64,000 nt of DNA. Source: Phialophora verrucosa. Its lineage: Eukaryota; Ascomycota; Eurotiomycetes; Chaetothyriales; Herpotrichiellaceae. A program made the translations under genes and the position numbers. The notes beneath the pieces are model-generated. The model saw only the letters and a list, made by a program, of their open reading frames with translations. It was not told where the DNA came from and did not search any database. Within the stretch, counting starts at the first letter, position 1. Every line of letters begins with the position of its first letter. The DNA is taken from positions 3,472,001 through 3,536,000 of the forward strand of contig MSED01000003.1 of NCBI GenBank assembly GCA_002099365.1, read 5' to 3'. Positions 33,561 to 45,063 of this stretch are shown in pieces.

Positions 33561-35392
33561 TCATGCCTCGTCCTTCTTTCCCTCTCCATCCTTGTCAGCC
33601 TTGTCCTTTGATGGCTTCATCTTAGAGATGACGAGAGCTGCCTTGGCTAATCCCGCCTCCATTCTATGTCCAGTTTTCGTGTCTTGCCTACCTTCAGCTT
33701 CTTGATCGGAGGCACCATCGTGAGCGTCACCTTGTTCATCTTCCGGCACAAATGGCTGGACTCCCTCGTCTTCTGAATGTTCCGCCCGCTGGGCGTCACT
33801 GCTGACCTGGCTCGAGGTAGACTCGCCCTTCACACTCGAAGCACGACTCACGTCCGCGCTTTCCGGCCGAGACTTCCTCAGGCCGAGTTCTTTGCCCAGT
33901 GTAGTCGCCCCTTGGTTGATCATGGCGCCCATTGTCAAGGCAGCAGCTCCCTTCCGACCGCTGTCGACGCCATCAGCTGGTCGGACCTCGGTATCATCAA
34001 CACCTCGCCAATCTGCGGGCTGCTCTTCGTGTACTGGCTCTCCCTTCCCAGGCTCTGTTATGATCCTTCCGACAGGGCCACCATCTCCTTCCGGTTTGGC
34101 ATATTTCCAGACGACCTTTAAGCGGTCAAGCGCTTTTGTGCCCTTTCGGGAGCTACCCTTGATACCGTCCATGGCTTCCCACTCGATCTCAAAAACACCG
34201 GAATCGTGGCCCTCGTGCCCGCCTTCGAAGTATGCATTGAACCAAACGTGTGCAATGGAGGTGACCATTGTGAGCCCTGTATATCCTGCCTTGTTTCGTC
34301 GCTCGAAGTCAATGTTAACGTCGCTGGTTGGCAGTATCAGTGGTTCGGAGGGTTTGAGGATCACACTCTGAGAGGAAGGCCCCGAGCCAGAGCCTAAGCT
34401 CGCTGAGGATGACTGTGGGGTGCCGTTTGTTGGACTCGTCAGTATTTGATCCTCCTTTTTCACATCATGGCTTGGCTTTCTTGCTCTGTCGCTGTCCTCC
34501 ACGACGGTCTTCTCCTGCCGAGTAAAGGTGTGGAACGTTCGGATGCGCCGTCCGTTGTCGACAAACCCTTCTACAGCCACCTTGACACCATCCCTCAGAC
34601 CCCAAACATGGACTTCCACGATCTCAACAGGCCTCTCCACATACCTTTTGCCCATACTGTTTGCCCATCGGTCCACATAATCAATCCAACGCAACTGACT
34701 TGGAATGCTCACGCCGAGGCCAAACCCAGGACGCATTCGTCTCGTTGTGAAGCGTTGCAGGGCATCTTCTTTCTTCCACCCTTCCTCGCTGATCAAGTAT
34801 GAGCAGGCCGCCGTGCCACTTCTGCCCTTCCCGGCTTTGCAGTGTACCACAGCCACTCGCCTCTTGTTGCCATTCTCCCCTTCACCTGCGGTCTCATCTA
34901 CCCGCTGAACCCAATTGCGCATGGCAGCCATGAGGTTTGGGATTATTGCAAAGGGAGGAGGGTGGTGGTCTGGCCACGGGAAGTGGTGTATCCTGTTGTA
35001 AACCTCCGAATCAGGGTATCCAGTACCCTCGGCTCGAAACTCGAATATGGACCAATCTTTGCCGTGCTTTCGATCGAGGAAGCCAACGAGCTGATCGAGG
35101 GGGTTCCGGTAGGCTTTCTTTGGCCATACCGAACTTGGACCGGAAGTAACGACAACTGTGAGGCTTTAGCACATCACTAGGGCTCAGTTTTCGCAGCTTA
35201 CATACTGTCGTCAGTCACATAGCACAAATCCAATCCTGCTTCTGGACTACGCATCTCCGTTAGCATATAGAAATGACGGGAACTCAGTCAAACTCACTGT
35301 CGCGCCCGTGGCCCGGCGACGATCTGTCGTAGAAGTGAAGCCTGACATTGTCAGCCGTGCGTGCATGCGCGCTGCTGTGTTTGACATACCAT
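33561..35392 (-). CDS. PTEN/TEP1-like phosphoinositide 3-phosphatase
   Basis: Dual-specificity phosphatase expected to remove the 3-phosphate from PtdIns(3,4,5)P3 or a related lipid at the membrane. Four coding exons (35392-35390, 35341-35298, 35246-35206, 35155-33561) give 560 aa. The N-terminus MASLLRQIVAGPRARHPEAG matches PTEN family openings. WPDHHPPPF is the general-acid loop, and HCKAGKGRSGT (Cys135, Arg141) is the P-loop, with both Lys of the PTEN-specific signature and Ser in place of the usual Thr. A C2-like region (residues about 185-370) and a long acidic, Ser-rich, probably disordered tail follow. The first coding exon is only the ATG, yet all three small introns are needed to rebuild the conserved N-terminus. 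The lipid activity is inferred from family. Confidence 0.9.
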
Positions 35393-37006
35393 CGCTTTGG
35401 CGTGACGATAAATGCTATTGTGTCATTCCGGAGGGAAGTCGACGATTTCACACCTCCTTACACCGGGATTTAATGGATGATACTGTCTCCTGCAGTGCGT
35501 TGCTCCCTGGGTCATTGTCACATTTCTGGATCCCAAGATCGAAGACGCACGACGCGTTGGGTGAATAGACTGACGTCACTAGCCACTTTCACTTCTCGCT
35601 CATACTTGCCGCATTCTTATCTGCTCGAAGCCTTCGCCGAGACAACTCTGTGTCTCTTAACTGCGTTATGCGGGCATGAAGACAATGTGTCCATCATCCC
35701 TCAAGCTGCAAAGATCAGATTCCTAGTCAGCCAAATCGAGAGCGGAAACTAAGTGACGACGACGCTTCAGAAGTGAGAAGCACACCAAGAGCCCGAGACC
35801 GGCCACTGTCGAAGCACAATCCAACTCTCAGAGGATAAATCCGTCCTCGTAGTCCTCAGCAAATGATTGCCGTCACCTCAAGCTCCAGTCATGGCACGAA
35901 TGTCACGCCGAATACGACAGGCCTCTACCGCCGATGTTGTGTAAAACAGGCTTCCAGGCCCATCGACATGCGGCTCATCATCTGAGGCTAAATTGCTTGA
36001 ACTTGTACCTGACGCGACATTATTGAGCTCGAACGTGACCCTGCCGAATTTGACTCCAGGGGAAAGGCTGTGCTAGACTACCAGTATGCAGAAATAGTCC
36101 CAGCCTCCCGGTCCATCACGACGGGTCCAAATGGTTACATCTCGTGGATTTGATGTTGGGTCAGATTCAGAGGATCGGACACTCTTCTACATACTGTGCG
36201 AGACCCCATTCAAGCGAAATTAAGCCAACACAGTTCAGTAACCATCTGCTTGCTTTTGCCTCAAGCTGGTCATTTGCTCCTACGAGTACGGAGTCGAGGA
36301 GTTCGGAGCACTGATTGCCTCCGCTCCGCCGCTAAAAGCCAGTCACATCCTTCAACGCGTGACCCGGTGCGGAAGACACCACGATATCCCCGAGATCATT
36401 TCCGCCATCAGATGGGAATACCAGTGGCAATAGGCTGCCTGCCTCGCTGAACGGCGGCGCTTGCGCGAAGCGCGGCCCCACGGAGCAGTTCGTGTGAGAA
36501 GCCCAGTTCACGTCTGACGAAGTCACTTTGTACTCCTCAAGGTCCTTCTCCTCCTCCTACAGCGCTTGGTTAATCTCGTCAGACAAGGCATTGTCCGAAT
36601 GAGGTAGCTGGGGGGCGAGGCGAGGGGACGTCTCCACATCCATTGACTGCCGTACAAAGGGAGCGACCCCTTAGAATTCCAGGCGTGTCAATCGAGCGAA
36701 TGATGCAGTTGATTGCTAAATCGCCAGGTGTGTCTGTACACAGTACGCCATACCACGCAGGTGTGCTCGTACGAGAACGAGTACGTGCTGTCTCGCTGGG
36801 TCATGGTACAGGCGCGGGATGGCCCCACAGTCTCTAGATATGCCTTTAAAAGAGCGCGCGCGTCGCTTGCGCCCATGATGGCATGGCGCGGGCATTAATC
36901 ACATCACGTCCTCTAAGTTGGAGCTTCACAACCTCCTCTCGCTCTTACTCTCAACCACCACCAGTACACAGCAGAGAGACGTACATACGCGGACATTGTA
37001 CGGAGT
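35393..37006. other. Intergenic, no gene recognised
   Basis: About 1.6 kb between divergent genes. It contains scattered TACGAGTA-like words (36281, 36768) and a TACGGAGTA copy at 36999-37007 that overlaps the next start codon. No coding frame has recognisable motifs. Confidence 0.45.
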
Positions 37007-39078
37007 ATGGCGGCCGAAGAACACGAACCGCAACATGAAGCATCGAGCGCCGGATCTAGCTCAAGATTCGGGCCTGGATCCGACGCTGATGTTGATGTTG
37101 ATGCCGGTTCTGGTATGGACAAGCGACATGTCAACTACATTTCGCAAGAGAAGCCCGCCGAGAAAGGAGTCGAGAGCTCCGGAGACGCACACCAGCCACC
37201 CAGTCTGACGACACCCTCAGATGTAGAAAGCCAGGGCGTGCCCCCCGTCTCCATCCCACAACAGGATAACGACGACATTCTCGACAAAGAATTGGCCGCC
37301 CAGAATGCCATCTCGCGCGAAATTTCCACCCCGCTGGCGGAGACGCTCTCGCTGGGCCACGAGATCCTCTTCGTCGGCATCATCTGCGCCGCGCAATTCA
37401 CCGCCCAGGTGGGCTTTGGCCAAGCCCTCTTCATCCTCCACGACATCGGTCACAGCTTCCAGCTCAGCAACGCCGGCGAACTGAGCTGGCTGGTGGCCGG
37501 ATACAGCCTCACGGTCGGGACCTTCATCCTCGTCAGCGGCCGTCTAGGCGACATGTTCGGGTACAAGCGCATGCTGCTGGTCGGGTACGCCTGGTTCTCC
37601 GTCTGGTCCCTCGTGGCCGGCCTGGCCATCTACGCGGACCACGTGCTGTTCGTGTTTGCGCGAGTCTTGCAGGGCATCGGGCCGGCGATCCTGTTGCCCA
37701 ACGGCGTGGCCCTGCTGGGCGCAAGCTACGCGAACGGCAGTCCTAGGAAGGATATGGTTTTTGCCTTGTTCGGGGCATGTGCGCCGGGTGAGTGATTTGC
37801 CCGAGACTCCCCATCCCTCCACCCACTATCCCAGCATCATCTATGCGATCATATCCCTTTTGCTCCAATCCAAAGCAAAGCAAATCCACAATCCACTACC
37901 CCCTATCCGCAATCCTCTAATCATGAGTTCGACTCTTCTGCAGGCGGCTCAATCGTCGGCGGTCTCTTCGCCGGCCTCTTCGCCCTAACATGGTGGCCCT
38001 GGGCGTTCTTCTCCTTCGCCATCGTGCTCGCCGCCATCACCGTCGTTGCAGCGTTCGTCATCCCCAACCCGGCCACGAAGATCCGATCCGCCGAAATCAA
38101 CCCACCTTCGCTGCGCGAGAAGATCCGACTTCTGGACCTCCCCGGTGCGGCTGTCGGCATCACAGCCCTGGTGTTGTTCAACTTCGCGTGGAACCAAGCC
38201 CCCATAGTAGGGTGGCAGAAGGCATACGTCTACGTCACCATGCTGGTTGGCATCCTCTTGGTCCCGCTGTTCTTCTACATCGAATTTCGGGTTGCAAAGG
38301 CACCTCTCGTGCCCTTCGACTCCCTCACCGTTGATGTGGGCTTTGTGCTCGCGTGCATCACGTGCGGGTGGTCGTCGTTTGGTGAGTTGTTCGCTCTCTT
38401 GGTCCGAGGACTTACAGTGCAATCCCTACCCCCATACCCAGCTACCTAGCAAAGTACCAGGTCCAAGCTAGCAAAGCCAAGCAGAGCGAAAGCTAACAGA
38501 TTACAATACACATAGGCATTTGGGCCCTCTATTCCGTCAATTTCCTCCAAGTCCTCCGCGGCGCGTCACCCCTTCTCACCGTGGCGTACATGGCGCCCGT
38601 GGCGGTGTCCGGGTTCCTCGCATCCGTCGCGACGGGCATTGCCCTGTCGAAGCTCAAGCCTGCCATGGTCATGGTTCTCGCCTTGACTTTTTTCACCGTC
38701 GGCCACATCCTCATCGCCACGGCGCCAGTCCATCAGACTTACTGGGCGCAGACGTTCGTCTGCCTAATCATCATCCCGTGGGGGATGGATATGTCGTTCC
38801 CAGCCGCGACGATCATCCTTTCCAACGCCGTACGGAAGGAGCATCAGGGCATTGCCGCGAGTTTGGTCACGACGATCGTCAACTACAGTATCTCCCTTGG
38901 CTTGGGCTTCGCGGGAACCGTGGAGGTGCATGTCGACAATGGCGGTCGCACTCCCGAGGATGTTTTAAAGGGGTATAGAGGCGCGTGGTATGTGGGCATT
39001 GGCTTCGCGGCGATGGGTCTCTGCATCAGCATCGTCTTCCTGCTGAGAGGGTATCTGAAGGGGGGCACCGGAAGATAA
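37007..39078 (+). CDS. MFS drug/metabolite transporter, DHA2-like
   Basis: Membrane exporter or carrier of 593 aa from three exons (37007-37787, 37944-38381, 38516-39078). A 115-residue hydrophilic N-terminus precedes 12-14 hydrophobic segments. Motif A is seen as SGRLGDMFGYKRMLLVG, motif B as FARVLQGIGPAILLPNGVAL, and a motif-C-like region follows at the first intron (APG|GSIVGGLFAGLF). Both introns fall in phase 1 and preserve membrane helices. Homologues include the aminotriazole-resistance group of yeast and filamentous-fungal efflux pumps. It is next to a P450, a thioesterase and a PhyH dioxygenase, so it may export or import the compound they handle. Confidence 0.9.
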
Positions 39079-39857
39079 CTTCAAAGCCGGTGTGGTTCCG
39101 TGTACGGCCGTCGGCACCTCAGTTATTTGTTCCCTCGAACCCGAACTCAATCATGGTATACCAATGTTCGGGGCTCCGTCCACCATCCACCATTTGGCCA
39201 CAATCGTGTCCTGTGCCGGAAGCTGCATTCAAGGCCAACCACAGCAAAGCGTACTTGAAGCATGTCGGAACTCTGACACGGGAAGGCCAGGGCCTAGGTG
39301 CCGTCACGAAACTAGATCAAACGAGCTCAGGAGAAGCTCATCATCACCGCTGTGCACCGGGTCCGGGAAGATGGTGGCAATAGTGGGCTCATTAAAGATG
39401 TGTCGTTTTGGTCCAGATTGTCGATGTTGACCGGCAATTCCCAGGCAGCGTGGACCCACATCTCGGACGGCTGGACATACGCAGCTGCAGTGCTTCCCCC
39501 ATTTCAAAACGAGAATAATGCTATCAGCACAAACCTTGCCTTACCGAGTACTCCGTCCAGAGCCGAGAGAGACTGCAGATACGCCAGGAACGGAAGAGGT
39601 GATGGGTATGTCTCGGCAGGGGCGGCCAAACGGATCCGGAGGACGCGGGGGATTCTCCAAGGACTTTGAGCCGGTATGAAGATAGCCGCTGTCATACTAT
39701 GGGCTCTTGCATGCCTCGGCCACTCGTATCGTTGCTCAGGTTGGGAAACCTTGGTGTCCTATAAGACCAAGCCCTTCTCATGTTGCCACACTCAACCCAC
39801 AAAGGCCGGAACACTATCGTGGAACCCCCGTCTCGTCATGCATCCATACCTGACGCT
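39079..39857. other. Intergenic between MFS and P450 genes
   Basis: Holds the MFS 3' region and P450 promoter. A 20-bp tandem duplication at 39838-39877 ends in the P450 coding start (see repeat). Confidence 0.45.
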
Positions 39858-39877
39858 ATGCATCCATACCTGACGCT
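39838..39877. repeat. 20-bp tandem duplication covering the P450 start codon
   Basis: The unit ATGCATCCATACCTGACGCT occurs twice back to back. The second copy supplies the in-frame ATG of the P450; the first ATG is in another frame and would make a short upstream peptide. Confidence 0.9.
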
Positions 39878-41535
39878 TTACACCATTACGTTGGCATTCA
39901 CGGCTTGCTACGCCATCAGATCTCTCTTCATTCGCTTCCGTTACATACAAAAAGCGAAACAACTGGGATGTCTTCCCCCCTTCACACGACCATACCGTTG
40001 GCCATGGGGCTTGGACACGTTGTACAGTCTTTCTCAAGCCGACAAGGCACAGCGAGTACCAGAATGGCTTCTGGAGACCTATGATATCGTCGGCCGGAGA
40101 ACCACATGGCAACAGAACGACCTAGGGAGAATGAATATTTATACCTGCGATCCCAAGAATATCCAAACCGTCCTGGCAACCCGGTTTCAGGACTTTGAGC
40201 TGGGGGAGACTAGGAGGCAGTCTTTTTTCCCACTGCTGGGGAACGGCATATTTACCGCGGATGGTAAAGGATGGTACGATCTCTCTCCCACATCCGCCCT
40301 CCCCTCTCTGAACTCGCGGGTACTGACAGGTTAGGGAACACTCTCGCTCGATGCTCCGACCCCAATTCAGCCGCCAGCAAGTCGCAGATCTGCAACTAGA
40401 AGAGGTCCACGTGCAGAACCTCTTGAAACACCTCGGGCTCACAGGCCAGCACGACCAAAGCTGGACAAACGTCGTCGATGTCGTACCCCTTTTCTTTAGA
40501 CTGACTCTAGATTCGGCGACTGAATTCCTCTTCGGTCAGAGCGTTAACTCCCAAATCGCGGCCCTACCAAAACTGGCTCAATTGTCTCTAGAAGAGAAAA
40601 GCCTGGACTGGACGTCCTTCGGACCGGCCTTCGACGCTGCCACGGCAGACATAGCCACTCGATCATGGCTATATGAGTTCTTCTGGTTATATAACCCTCG
40701 GTCTTTCAAGAAGCACTGCCAGGATGTGCACAAGTTTGTCGATTACTATGTCAACTTGGCACTCCGTTCCGACGTCTCATCCCAAGAGAAAACGAGAGAC
40801 CAACGGGAGCCACAGACGGCTAGATATGTGTTTCTACACGAACTCGTCCAGCAGACTCGAGATCCCATCGAGCTTCGAAGCCAACTACTTAATATTCTTC
40901 TTGCTGGACGCGACACCACCGCTGGCCTTCTAGGCTGGACTTTTTACCTTCTAGCGCATCATCCGCGCGTGTTCAAGGCCCTCCGTGAAGTAGTGATCGA
41001 ATCCTTTGGGAATGGAAACGGCGTCAAACCCAAGTCGATCACCTTTGAGTCGCTGAAGCAGTGCACATATCTCCAATTCACACTGAGCGAATCTCTACGG
41101 CTTTTCGCCACGGTACCGGCCAACTCAAGGCGAGCGGTTCGAGACACGATGCTTCCTCGCGGAGGTGGACCGGACGGGACAGCGCCAGTATTTGTCAAGA
41201 AAGGTCAAGAAGTCGGCTACAGCGTCCATGTCATGCATCATCGCGAAGACATCTGGGGCGCGGATGTCGAAGAGTTTAGGCCAGAGCGGTGGATCGGCCG
41301 TAAACCAGGCTGGGAATTCCTTCCGTTCAACGGAGGCCCTCGCATCTGTCTTGGCCAACAATTTGCTCTCACGGAGGCGGGCTATGTCATTGTCCGCCTG
41401 CTCCAGACATTCGACGGACTCGAGATGGATCCACCCATTCCATCGCCTCAGCATCAGTACAGCTTGACTACTTCCCCTGCCCGGGTACCGATTCGCTTTC
41501 ACAGGGCCAGTGGCTCGGCGCCTCCGGAAGCTTGA
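39858..41535 (+). CDS. Cytochrome P450, CYP52-like
   Basis: Microsomal monooxygenase of 538 aa from two exons (39858-40273, 40335-41535). An N-terminal membrane anchor (LYTITLAFTACYAIRSLF) is followed by the family core: I-helix AGRDTTAGLLGW, K-helix ESLRLFATVPANSRRA, PERF-type EEFRPERWIG and heme loop FNGGPRICLGQQFA with the cysteine ligand. RFQDFELGETRRQSFFPLLG and GKGWEHSRSMLRPQF match CYP52-clan enzymes, which hydroxylate alkanes or fatty acids at the omega end. The TGG codon of GKGWEHS is split by a 61-bp intron. It is convergent with a thioesterase gene and near a PhyH dioxygenase, hinting at a lipid-like substrate; this is inference. Confidence 0.92.
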
Positions 41536-41980
41536 GAACTCGGAATGTCGCAGCTCGATAGGGGTGTGATCGACGACCTTTCGCATTTCTTCGCAGGCGC
41601 TCTATGAACGCGTCGTATCAGGACCCGGGAGGGAAGGGCACTGCATTCCCGTCTTTTTCCTGGTGCAAGAGATAGTGGCTGCGACAATTTCAAATCCAGA
41701 TTAGACCCGTTTCCATGGAGGTGAAGAGAAGAAACGTGATTCCGGTTTTCCAGATACCTGTTCCGGTGGAGATGAGCTGGGGGAAAAGGTGCTCGTCTTT
41801 GCTGCCGACTTGAATAGATGCAACGTTCGAACGAATCTCGTCGATTAGCCAGTTTCAGAGGCCTTCTACTAGTCGGCAGCCCAGGAGATATGACTAAATT
41901 TTCCGCGTGGATGGATAATTACAGCCACAAGTTTCAATCTATACGGATGAGAGATTTCGATCCCAGTACTACGTACTACC
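41536..41980. other. Convergent 3' intergenic region
   Basis: Lies between the stops of the P450 and thioesterase genes. Short frames only. Confidence 0.45.
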
Positions 41981-42643
41981 TCATAGTCGGCGAGGTCGGG
42001 CAGCTATCCATAGTCCGTCGACTCCAACACAAACATGGCCCCTACTATCCTCCAGCACTCCTTTGACGGCCCATCTCCTCCCTTCTCTCTTCTCCAGCCA
42101 CGCTTTGGCGATGACGACGCCGGGAGTCTTAACCGGCCGACGATAGCTGATGTTGAGTTTGGCAGTGTATAGTTCTTCTCGAGAAGACGAGCTCGTTGCG
42201 CGGTAAAGCTCGACCACCATTGCCAGCGCCTCGTCCATCAGCGTACAGAGGAGTCCACCATGAGCGGTTTCTCGAAATCCATTGACACCGGACTGGAGGT
42301 GGAAGAAGATGAGAACCTCTGGTGTTGTCAGGGTTGCGGGAGTTCTCCTCGACTCCTCCTCGGTCATCGATGCGGTCGCTCCAGACTGCGGCGGTGGAAA
42401 AGCGACGTTTGAGACGAGCGCCAACCAATTGCGGATGGTGTCTTCGGTCTGGAGCGTCTTGCCCAGAAACTCGTCTTCCTTGTCCGTGATTGCAATCCGT
42501 GCTGCCGTGATGATGGGATCATATCGCGGGTCGTCAAGCCACTTCCTCGTCGAAGGCTCAGAGCTGAAGAACTCGAGTTCTTTCGGATCTACCTTTGCTG
42601 CACGCAGCTTTGGGTAGTAGTCGCTTCCACGCCAATCCGCCAT
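41981..42643 (-). CDS. Hot-dog fold thioesterase, PaaI/4HBT-like
   Basis: Predicted 220-aa enzyme that hydrolyses an acyl-CoA or similar thioester. The hot-dog signature is GFRETAHGGLLCTLMDEALAM, where the HGG turn and the Asp/Glu of the long helix lie. The two strands YTAKLNISYRRPVKTPGVV and AWLEKREGRRWAVKGVLED complete the fold. The N-terminal 100 residues are extra helices with an internal Ser/Thr-rich part, usual in fungal members. I start at ATG 42643 (MADWRGSDYYP); upstream in-frame extension lacks an ATG. It faces the P450 and may act on the same lipid-like pathway. Substrate unknown. Confidence 0.85.
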   Translation of the reverse strand: MADWRGSDYYPKLRAAKVDPKELEFFSSEPSTRKWLDDPRYDPIITAARIAITDKEDEFLGKTLQTEDTIRNWLALVSNVAFPPPQSGATASMTEEESRRTPATLTTPEVLIFFHLQSGVNGFRETAHGGLLCTLMDEALAMVVELYRATSSSSREELYTAKLNISYRRPVKTPGVVIAKAWLEKREGRRWAVKGVLEDSRGHVCVGVDGLWIAARPRRL

Positions 42644-43405
42644 AACGTGGTCGAGAGAAGTGCTTGCGTCGTGAGATGGCAAACAATGTCATTCGAGTTC
42701 GAAGAGTCAAGAGACGATCAGGCTGAACTTTCCACGAATTCTGGCGTGTTGTGGACTTCAGATCGAGAAGCACATCCATAATACTCCGTGTCTAGGACTA
42801 GTATCTACCGAGGCGAAATTACTGATTTCACAAGATTATTGTCGGCTATGTGTGGCGGGCACAAATCGGGCCAGGGTCCGGTGGACACGGCCGTGTCTGC
42901 ACCATGCATTGTCGGAAGACTCCTCTATGACAAACATTGCCATGTAAGCGCCACCAAGGTCCCCCCGACACTCATACTAGTGACTGGTGGGTGGGTTGCA
43001 GACGGTTAATTGCCCAAAGATGGCTATGGCGGGGCCTACGGACAGGGCCAGCCATTTGGCCCATGAACAAAGACGTCTGCAGGACGACATGAGGCCCTCG
43101 GCACTTCCCCAACAAATGCAACCTGCTCACTATTGTCCCTGGGGGTGCATGTGAAGTCGACCTCTGCTTCGAGATTTCCAAGGCTCAAATCAGCCATCTA
43201 AGCGACGCGAGAGATTCGGGACTTGAGAGACCGAAGATCATCATACTCGGGAACTCTGATCACGTTGCTGCTGTCTCAGGAGTCTTTAAAGAGCCATAAA
43301 TTGAGGAACGGCTGAGCTGCTGCTGCTCAATCGCTATGCTCTAGTCGGTTCTTCTGTGACCCTGTGGCATTCACGTCTCAACAGGCAACATATACACGCG
43401 CGACA
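42644..43405. other. Divergent intergenic region thioesterase / dioxygenase
   Basis: Holds two promoters. A TATA-like TAAATTGAGG near 43297 lies about 110 bp before the dioxygenase ATG. No gene seen. Confidence 0.45.
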
Positions 43406-44281
43406 ATGATCGCAGCAACTCCGGAAGCGAGCGTACCTCGCATCCATGTCTCGGCCGGGGCCGACAAGATCCTTGAAGTCGTCAAGCAACACGGGGGAGT
43501 CATCATCCGCGAATTCTTGACCAAGGATGAGGTGTCTGCCTTGGACGACGACCTTGTCAGAGGCTTCACAACCGTCCATCCTGGGTCTACGTTCGACAAC
43601 GAGGGCTTCAAGGACTTCCACGGCCGTCAAACCAAGCGACTCACCAACGTGGTGACTCACAGTGAGGTGTTTCGCCACAACATCCTGGACAAGGACCTCG
43701 TGTACGAGATCCTCGACCGGGTGTTCCAGCACGACAACAAAGCGTACTGGATGTCGGCCGCGCAGGCGATTGAGATCGGCCCGGGCAACAAAGCTCAGCC
43801 TCTCCACCGCGACCAAGGCCAATACCGGGTATTCAACCTCTGGGGCCCCCAAGCACCGGAAGGGGTGGTCAACTTCTTGATCGCCACGACTCGCTTCACG
43901 GACGAGAATGGCGCAACTCGAGTCCTTCCGGGATCTCACGTCTGGCCCGACTTTAATGTCGAAGCAAGTCCAGAAGATACCGTCCCCGCCGAGATGGAGC
44001 CGGGTGACTGCTTGTTCATCAGTGGGAAGACCGTGCACGGCGGAGGATCGAATCGGACCGAGGACGAACTGCGTCGTGCATTGGCATTCACCTTCGCGGC
44101 CGCCTACCTGACGCCGGAGGAGGCGTACCCATTCCAGATCAGTCACGAGATTGCAAAGACCATGTCGAAGCGTGCACAAAGGTCGATTGGCTTCAGATCT
44201 GTCTTTCCGAGTTCGGGAGGTGGAGGGCTGTGGATGCACGACTACGCTGAGCTTGCAGACTACCTCGGAATGGACAGTTAG
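43406..44281 (+). CDS. Phytanoyl-CoA dioxygenase (PhyH) family 2-oxoglutarate oxygenase
   Basis: Intronless, 291 aa. Iron ligands are visible as the HxD pair in QPLHRDQGQYR and the distal His in SGKTVHGGGSNRTEDELRR, where the Arg should bind the 2-oxoglutarate carboxylate. IREFLTKDEVSALDDDL is the usual PhyH opening, and ATRVLPGSHVWPDF precedes the second half of the jelly roll. Fungal relatives hydroxylate or rearrange secondary metabolites (the FtmOx1-like branch) or act on lipids. The ATG at 43406 is the first in frame after non-ATG upstream codons. It is near a P450, a thioesterase and an MFS gene. Chemistry beyond Fe/2-oxoglutarate oxidation is not determined. Confidence 0.92.
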   Translation: MIAATPEASVPRIHVSAGADKILEVVKQHGGVIIREFLTKDEVSALDDDLVRGFTTVHPGSTFDNEGFKDFHGRQTKRLTNVVTHSEVFRHNILDKDLVYEILDRVFQHDNKAYWMSAAQAIEIGPGNKAQPLHRDQGQYRVFNLWGPQAPEGVVNFLIATTRFTDENGATRVLPGSHVWPDFNVEASPEDTVPAEMEPGDCLFISGKTVHGGGSNRTEDELRRALAFTFAAAYLTPEEAYPFQISHEIAKTMSKRAQRSIGFRSVFPSSGGGGLWMHDYAELADYLGMDS

Positions 44282-45063
44282 ATACTTGTACTGTAGCCAA
44301 GCGGTCAGCCAAAGGGAGTCGGAGTATCACCAATGACAATGATGGGAATCAATCTGACCCTTGGTCAAAAGAGTCTGGCCTGTTCCACCATATCTAAGCA
44401 AAGTATGTCGATCTGGATTCTCTTGGACTTCATCCCGTGCCGTTTCTCAAGTTTCTACTCCGCCACGACCCCGAACTTGCACGGCCGCTTGCTTGCCTCA
44501 TGCAACAGATCCACCGGAAGCTGCCCTCCAGTCGGAAGGGTCTTTCATATCATATCACATGAAGTTCGTCGAGACAATCTGAAGGCCCGTTGCGTCGCTT
44601 GTTGTACCTTTCTGGGCGAAGCCAAGGGCCAGGGTCTTCCAACCAATTAATATGTTTCCGACCCCGCTTCATGCTGGCCTCGCAGCGACCCAGACGCCTA
44701 ATTGTCCACTTCAGGTTAGGATTCGGCAGACCAGGCAAAGTGAGACTCCACCGCTCCACATGGCCCGTCCTTCTAGTCTACCCCAGACTATGTACCAAGT
44801 GGGAGGAGAACCCCCATGGGCCACGATGGTTATCTGTTCCAACACGAGGCTGTATTCGCCCAACGTTAGAGCGAGCGACACATTGGGCCCAAATCAGTCC
44901 TCAGGGGAGGGCGGCGGCGGTGGCACCTTTGCGTATGTGCTCATGATAGTGGCATGGCATATAAACCGGCTATGTGTCGCTGGACTCCTTCTCCAAAGAC
45001 TACGACGTACCAGCCTTAACATATCAACTCCTCTCTGCTTGCGGACACAGCATTTGATCCCCA
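44282..45063. other. Intergenic upstream of the APC permease
   Basis: Probable promoter of the permease and 3' region of the dioxygenase. No motif-bearing frame was found. Confidence 0.45.

Noticed and set aside
43334..44239. 301-aa minus-strand frame opposite the PhyH dioxygenase
   Set aside because: The + strand has the full iron and 2-oxoglutarate motifs; the antisense is a shadow.
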